Shown here: positions 6,374-8,733 of the stretch, piece after piece
How positions within the stretch are numbered: the first letter of the stretch is position 1
Layout: each line of letters starts with the position of its first letter
Assembly: GCA_029052615.1 (NCBI GenBank)
Contig: JAIDIR010000124.1
Span: 1-8,733 of the forward strand
Source: Clostridia bacterium
GTDB lineage: Bacteria; Bacillota; Clostridia; Christensenellales; Borkfalkiaceae
DNA: 8,733 bases
Direction of reading: 5' to 3'
The notes under the pieces: model-generated
Told to the model about the DNA's origin: nothing
Database searches by the model: none
Seen by the model: the letters and a program-made list of their open reading frames with translations, nothing else
Position numbers and translations under genes: made by a program

Positions 6374-8347
6374 TTATTTATTCAACACGTAAACGTGTTT
6401 GTGTTTCGAACCCAAGGGGGTAAAGAGCGAACCCTCACCCTCGTAGAACCTGCCGTAGAACTCCACGTATTGCAGTCTTGCGTCGTGAATATACGCGCCC
6501 AAAAGCCCTATGGCAAGGTTGAATACGTGCCCTATAACCATAATTGCAATACCCAGAATTATGAACGCAACGTTGCCGCTACTTATCAGCGACACCGAAT
6601 TTGAAGTAATGATATCGGCGATAACCGCGCCCGCAAGCATCAGGCCGTAAAGCCTTGCGTAGCTTAAAATATCCGAAGCGTAGTTTATAACGCCGTACGC
6701 GGAGCCGAAGCCCTTTGTAAACTTGCCCAAAAGCTTTTCGTGCCTGCCTGCGGTGAAGATGGCAATCACCAGACTTGCGCCCGCAATAATGCCGCCCACC
6801 GTAGCGAGAACGGGCACGTTGAACTGCTGCACGAAGCCCGCAATCGCAAGCCCCACGCCCACGGAGAATACCGCCCATACCATACCGTCGAAAATGCCGT
6901 CCCAGATTTTGCCCCTGCGCCAGCACTGAACGGCAAGGCACACGTAGCCCGCAAAAATCTGCACCACGCCGATAAGCATGCTGATTATCAGCAGTGCGGG
7001 AACGTTAATTCCCGAAAGCGACCAGCTCATATTTACGCCCTGCAAGTCGGGCATAACCTTGAACGGCAGAAGCGCGAACCCGAAGAACGAATTGAACAGC
7101 ACGCCCCAGATAACCGTAAATATGCCGCCGATTGCAAACACGCCGCCCAGCCTGTTAATCATAGTGTCGCGCCGCCTGTTTTTAAACCACAGGAAGCAAC
7201 CGCCTATAATCATCATCAGCCCGTAGCCCATGTCCGCCATTATAAAGCCAAGGAAAAGGCTGTAAAAGAACGCCATTACCGTGTTCGGGTCGAACTCGCG
7301 CGAGCTGGGCGCCGAATACATATTGGTAACCGCCTCGAAATTCTTAACTATTTTATTATTCTTTAAAAGGGTAGGCGGAACCTCGTCATCGGCGGGCTTT
7401 GAAAACTCGAAATATATCGCCGACGAAGCTTCGGTTAAAACCTTTCGAACTATGTCCTCCGCCTCCACGGGAACGTACGCTTCAAGCAAAAACGTAGTCT
7501 GCGTTTCAAGCATCTTTTCGGCAAGCTCCGCCTTTTCCAGCTCGAACGCAACGTAGTCGCAGTAAATCTGCAAGTTGCGGATACGGTCCTTAAACGCATA
7601 GAAATCCGAATTTTCGCGCAATTCAAGCGCAAGCTCCTCCTCGCGCTCAATCAACGAATTATAAATTTCCTCGCCCGAGCGCCCGTCGTCGAAGGGGCAC
7701 TTGGCAAAACCGAAGCCCTGCAAAACCGCGTCGGTCTTTTCAACCTCGGTTTTGTGCGCGGCAACCATAATAAGCTCGCTGTCGCCGTCGCTCGCCATAA
7801 ACGAGTACGAGGCAAGGGGCAGTTCCCCTATTGCCTGTATAAAATTATCCTTTGCCGCCGCGGGAATAACGCCTATTTTAAACCGCGCGTGCGCCGTGTT
7901 TTCAACTTTCAACGGCTGATTTACGGAAGAATATATGCGCGCTTCCGCAATCGCCCGCCTTACTTTTGCAAGCTCCGCGGAATCCTTTCTGCGTTTTTCC
8001 GTAAGGCGGTTGACCTCTTCCACCGTCTGGTCCGCCTCCGCCTTCAAATCCTTTGCGCCTATAAATTCGGAATAGGTGATTTCGGACGTACTTTCGGGCA
8101 AATCTTCCTTCAGCTTGTTGCGCGTGATATGCTTTGTAACGCTTTCCGTAATTTCGGCAAGCGCGTTTTCAAGACCCGCAAGGTATTCCTTCAGGCTCTC
8201 GCAGTCCGCGGTCATCGGCGAAGCGTATTCAGTTTGAGAGTGCAGCTTTATTTCTGTCGCGCCCGTCCTTTGCAGGGCGTTTAACACCTTGTCCTTTTCG
8301 TAGGACATGGCGACCAGATTGAGCTTGCCCATTTCAACAACCGCCAC
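6374..8347 (-). CDS. ntpI: V-type ATP synthase subunit I (membrane stator, a-subunit type)
   Basis: Subunit I is the static membrane subunit that supplies the ion half-channels next to the K ring and anchors the peripheral stalks. The 657-residue product has a cytoplasmic N-terminal half (1 to about 345) with helical coiled-coil stretches (about 55-70, 100-135 and 230-285). About eight membrane helices follow (near 356-371, 373-388, 401-422, 450-474, 487-508, 511-531, 560-583 and 593-615). The essential channel arginines appear to be Arg565 in ILSYARLYGLMLAG and Arg624 in HDARLQYVEFYGRFYEG, 59 residues apart as expected. The start is GTG at 8347: GGAGG lies 7 nt upstream and the N terminus AVVEMGKL fits the family. 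It overlaps the G/H gene by 14 nt, which implies translational coupling. An internal ATG at 8332 lacks a comparable site. Confidence 0.97.
   Translation of the reverse strand: MAVVEMGKLNLVAMSYEKDKVLNALQRTGATEIKLHSQTEYASPMTADCESLKEYLAGLENALAEITESVTKHITRNKLKEDLPESTSEITYSEFIGAKDLKAEADQTVEEVNRLTEKRRKDSAELAKVRRAIAEARIYSSVNQPLKVENTAHARFKIGVIPAAAKDNFIQAIGELPLASYSFMASDGDSELIMVAAHKTEVEKTDAVLQGFGFAKCPFDDGRSGEEIYNSLIEREEELALELRENSDFYAFKDRIRNLQIYCDYVAFELEKAELAEKMLETQTTFLLEAYVPVEAEDIVRKVLTEASSAIYFEFSKPADDEVPPTLLKNNKIVKNFEAVTNMYSAPSSREFDPNTVMAFFYSLFLGFIMADMGYGLMMIIGGCFLWFKNRRRDTMINRLGGVFAIGGIFTVIWGVLFNSFFGFALLPFKVMPDLQGVNMSWSLSGINVPALLIISMLIGVVQIFAGYVCLAVQCWRRGKIWDGIFDGMVWAVFSVGVGLAIAGFVQQFNVPVLATVGGIIAGASLVIAIFTAGRHEKLLGKFTKGFGSAYGVINYASDILSYARLYGLMLAGAVIADIITSNSVSLISSGNVAFIILGIAIMVIGHVFNLAIGLLGAYIHDARLQYVEFYGRFYEGEGSLFTPLGSKHKHVYVLNK
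6384..6399 (-). other. Inverted repeat at the 3' end of ntpI, just before ntpK
   Basis: AACACGT (6384-6390) and ACGTGTT (6393-6399) are perfectly complementary. In the leftward mRNA they would form a 6-bp stem with a 4-nt loop inside the last codons of ntpI. The structure ends 19 nt before the GGAGG of ntpK. No T-run follows, so it is not a terminator. It could be an RNA processing or stability element or keep the ntpK initiation region open. It could also be chance, because codons for a His-Val-Tyr-Val stretch can produce it. Confidence 0.4.
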
Positions 8348-8651
8348 GCACTATCCTCCGTACTACGTCGCTTACGATATTGTCCGTCGATTTAAGACAG
8401 TCGGCTGCGTACTTTGCCGCCACCGCCCTCTTTGCGGTAATTTCGTCGTCGTATTTTTTCTGCGCCGCCTCTTCCGCTTCCTTGATTGCCTTTTCGCCGG
8501 AAGCCTTACATTCCGCTTCCGAAAGCTTGGCTATGTCTGCGGAACGCTCCTCGGCGTTGCCCGCAATTTCCGCGGCTTTCTGCTGCGCCGCCGCCTTTAT
8601 TTCAGCCGCTTTTTCCTCGGCCTCGTTAATAGATTTCAATATTTCCTGCAC
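8334..8651 (-). CDS. ntpF: V-type ATP synthase peripheral-stalk subunit G/H (NtpF / AhaH type)
   Basis: This small helical protein pairs with subunit E to form the peripheral stalk between subunit I and the head. From the GTG at 8651 the product is 105 residues. It is almost wholly helical and rich in Ala, Glu and Lys. The opening EILKSINEAEEKA resembles the start of the archaeal and bacterial G/H family, and a coiled coil runs through most of the chain. The sequence is low in complexity, so the assignment rests on length, composition and position as first gene before ntpI, as in E. hirae. The start is uncertain. A TTG at 8657 adds two residues but lies only 2 nt from the -10 box, upstream of the expected transcription start. 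A TTG at 8639 has AGGA 4 nt upstream and would give 101 residues. I prefer the GTG with moderate confidence. Confidence 0.87.
   Translation of the reverse strand: MQEILKSINEAEEKAAEIKAAAQQKAAEIAGNAEERSADIAKLSEAECKASGEKAIKEAEEAAQKKYDDEITAKRAVAAKYAADCLKSTDNIVSDVVRRIVRGGC
8355..8359 (-). promoter_or_regulatory. Ribosome binding site deciding the GTG start of ntpI
   Basis: GGAGG (8359-8355 on the minus strand) is 7 nt ahead of the GTG at 8347 and lies within the end of the G/H gene. It favours the GTG over the ATG five codons further in at 8332. Confidence 0.8.
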
Positions 8652-8659
8652 ACGCAATT

Positions 8660-8688
8660 ATTTTAGCATAAATTTTCCATTTTTGCAA
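8660..8688 (-). promoter_or_regulatory. Putative promoter of the ATPase operon (extended -10)
   Basis: On the minus strand TTGCAA (8688-8683; four of six matches to TTGACA) is followed by exactly 17 nt and TAAAAT (8665-8660; five of six matches to TATAAT). The -10 box carries the extended element TG one base upstream (8668-8667). It lies in the only AT-rich non-coding stretch ahead of the first gene. Transcription would start near 8653, almost at the first start codon, so the mRNA would have little or no leader. I saw no other box pair of similar quality between here and the right edge. Confidence 0.65.
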
Positions 8689-8733
8689 TAGGAAATTCCG
8701 CACATTATGTTATAAAAGCACAAATTTTTATAC

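Noticed and set aside
6384..6399. The ntpI 3' inverted repeat as an internal terminator
   Set aside because: The stem is short, lies inside coding sequence, and no T-run follows in the direction of transcription. The next gene is 19 nt away with a strong ribosome binding site.
6740..7366. Plus-strand open frame of 208 codons opposite ntpI
   Set aside because: It lies wholly antisense to a well-supported gene. The His/Arg/Ala/Asn-rich product has no recognisable domain, and I saw no ribosome binding site worth noting. It is a by-product of the codon use of ntpI.
7754..8284. Plus-strand open frame of 176 codons opposite the N-terminal part of ntpI
   Set aside because: It is antisense, of biased composition (Arg, Phe), with no domain. 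It is explained by the third-position bias of the real gene.
1..8733. A novel or undescribed system, mobile element, CRISPR array or RNA gene
   Set aside because: Nearly all of the window is accounted for by nine standard V-type ATPase genes. I saw no repeat array, transposase, integration site, tRNA or rRNA sequence, and no unexplained gap longer than 160 nt.

Overview
This window is a complete V/A-type (vacuolar/archaeal-type) ATPase operon on the minus strand, flanked by short AT-rich non-coding edges. The proteins closely match the bacterial V-type Na+/H+ ATPases of Enterococcus and Clostridia. Shine-Dalgarno sites are of GGAGG type, several starts are TTG or GTG, and coding DNA is of intermediate GC while the edges are AT-rich. 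Together these suggest a Bacillota genome, probably an anaerobic Clostridia-type organism; I cannot place it more precisely from sequence alone.

Layout in transcription order (right to left): a promoter at 8660-8688; stalk subunit G/H (8651-8334); membrane subunit I (8347-6374); rotor-ring subunit K (6354-5836); peripheral-stalk subunit E (5830-5243); subunit C (5250-4270); central-stalk subunit F (4253-3936); catalytic subunit A (3927-2164); regulatory subunit B (2171-804); central-stalk subunit D (787-161); a strong Rho-independent terminator (99-136). This is the same order as the Enterococcus hirae ntpFIKECGABD cluster, without the H and J genes that follow there. Genes overlap by 8-14 nt or are separated by no more than 19 nt, so one polycistronic mRNA with translational coupling is likely. 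Between the terminator and the left edge lies a near-consensus leftward promoter (3-31) that should drive the next gene, outside the window.

Together the products form one rotary machine. A and B make the catalytic head, D and F the central shaft, C the adaptor between shaft and ring, K the ion-carrying ring, I the static ion half-channel, and E with G/H the peripheral stalks. Key residues are intact in every subunit: the P-loop of A, the arginine finger of B, the arginines of I, and the ion-binding glutamate of K. Subunit K also keeps every side chain known to bind Na+ in E. hirae NtpK, so Na+ coupling is the best prediction.

I found no mobile element, CRISPR array, structural RNA gene or plausible unknown gene. 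The more interesting points are regulatory: a promoter that leaves almost no room for a leader, a hairpin plus strong ribosome binding site just ahead of the ring gene, and the strong promoter at the left edge.
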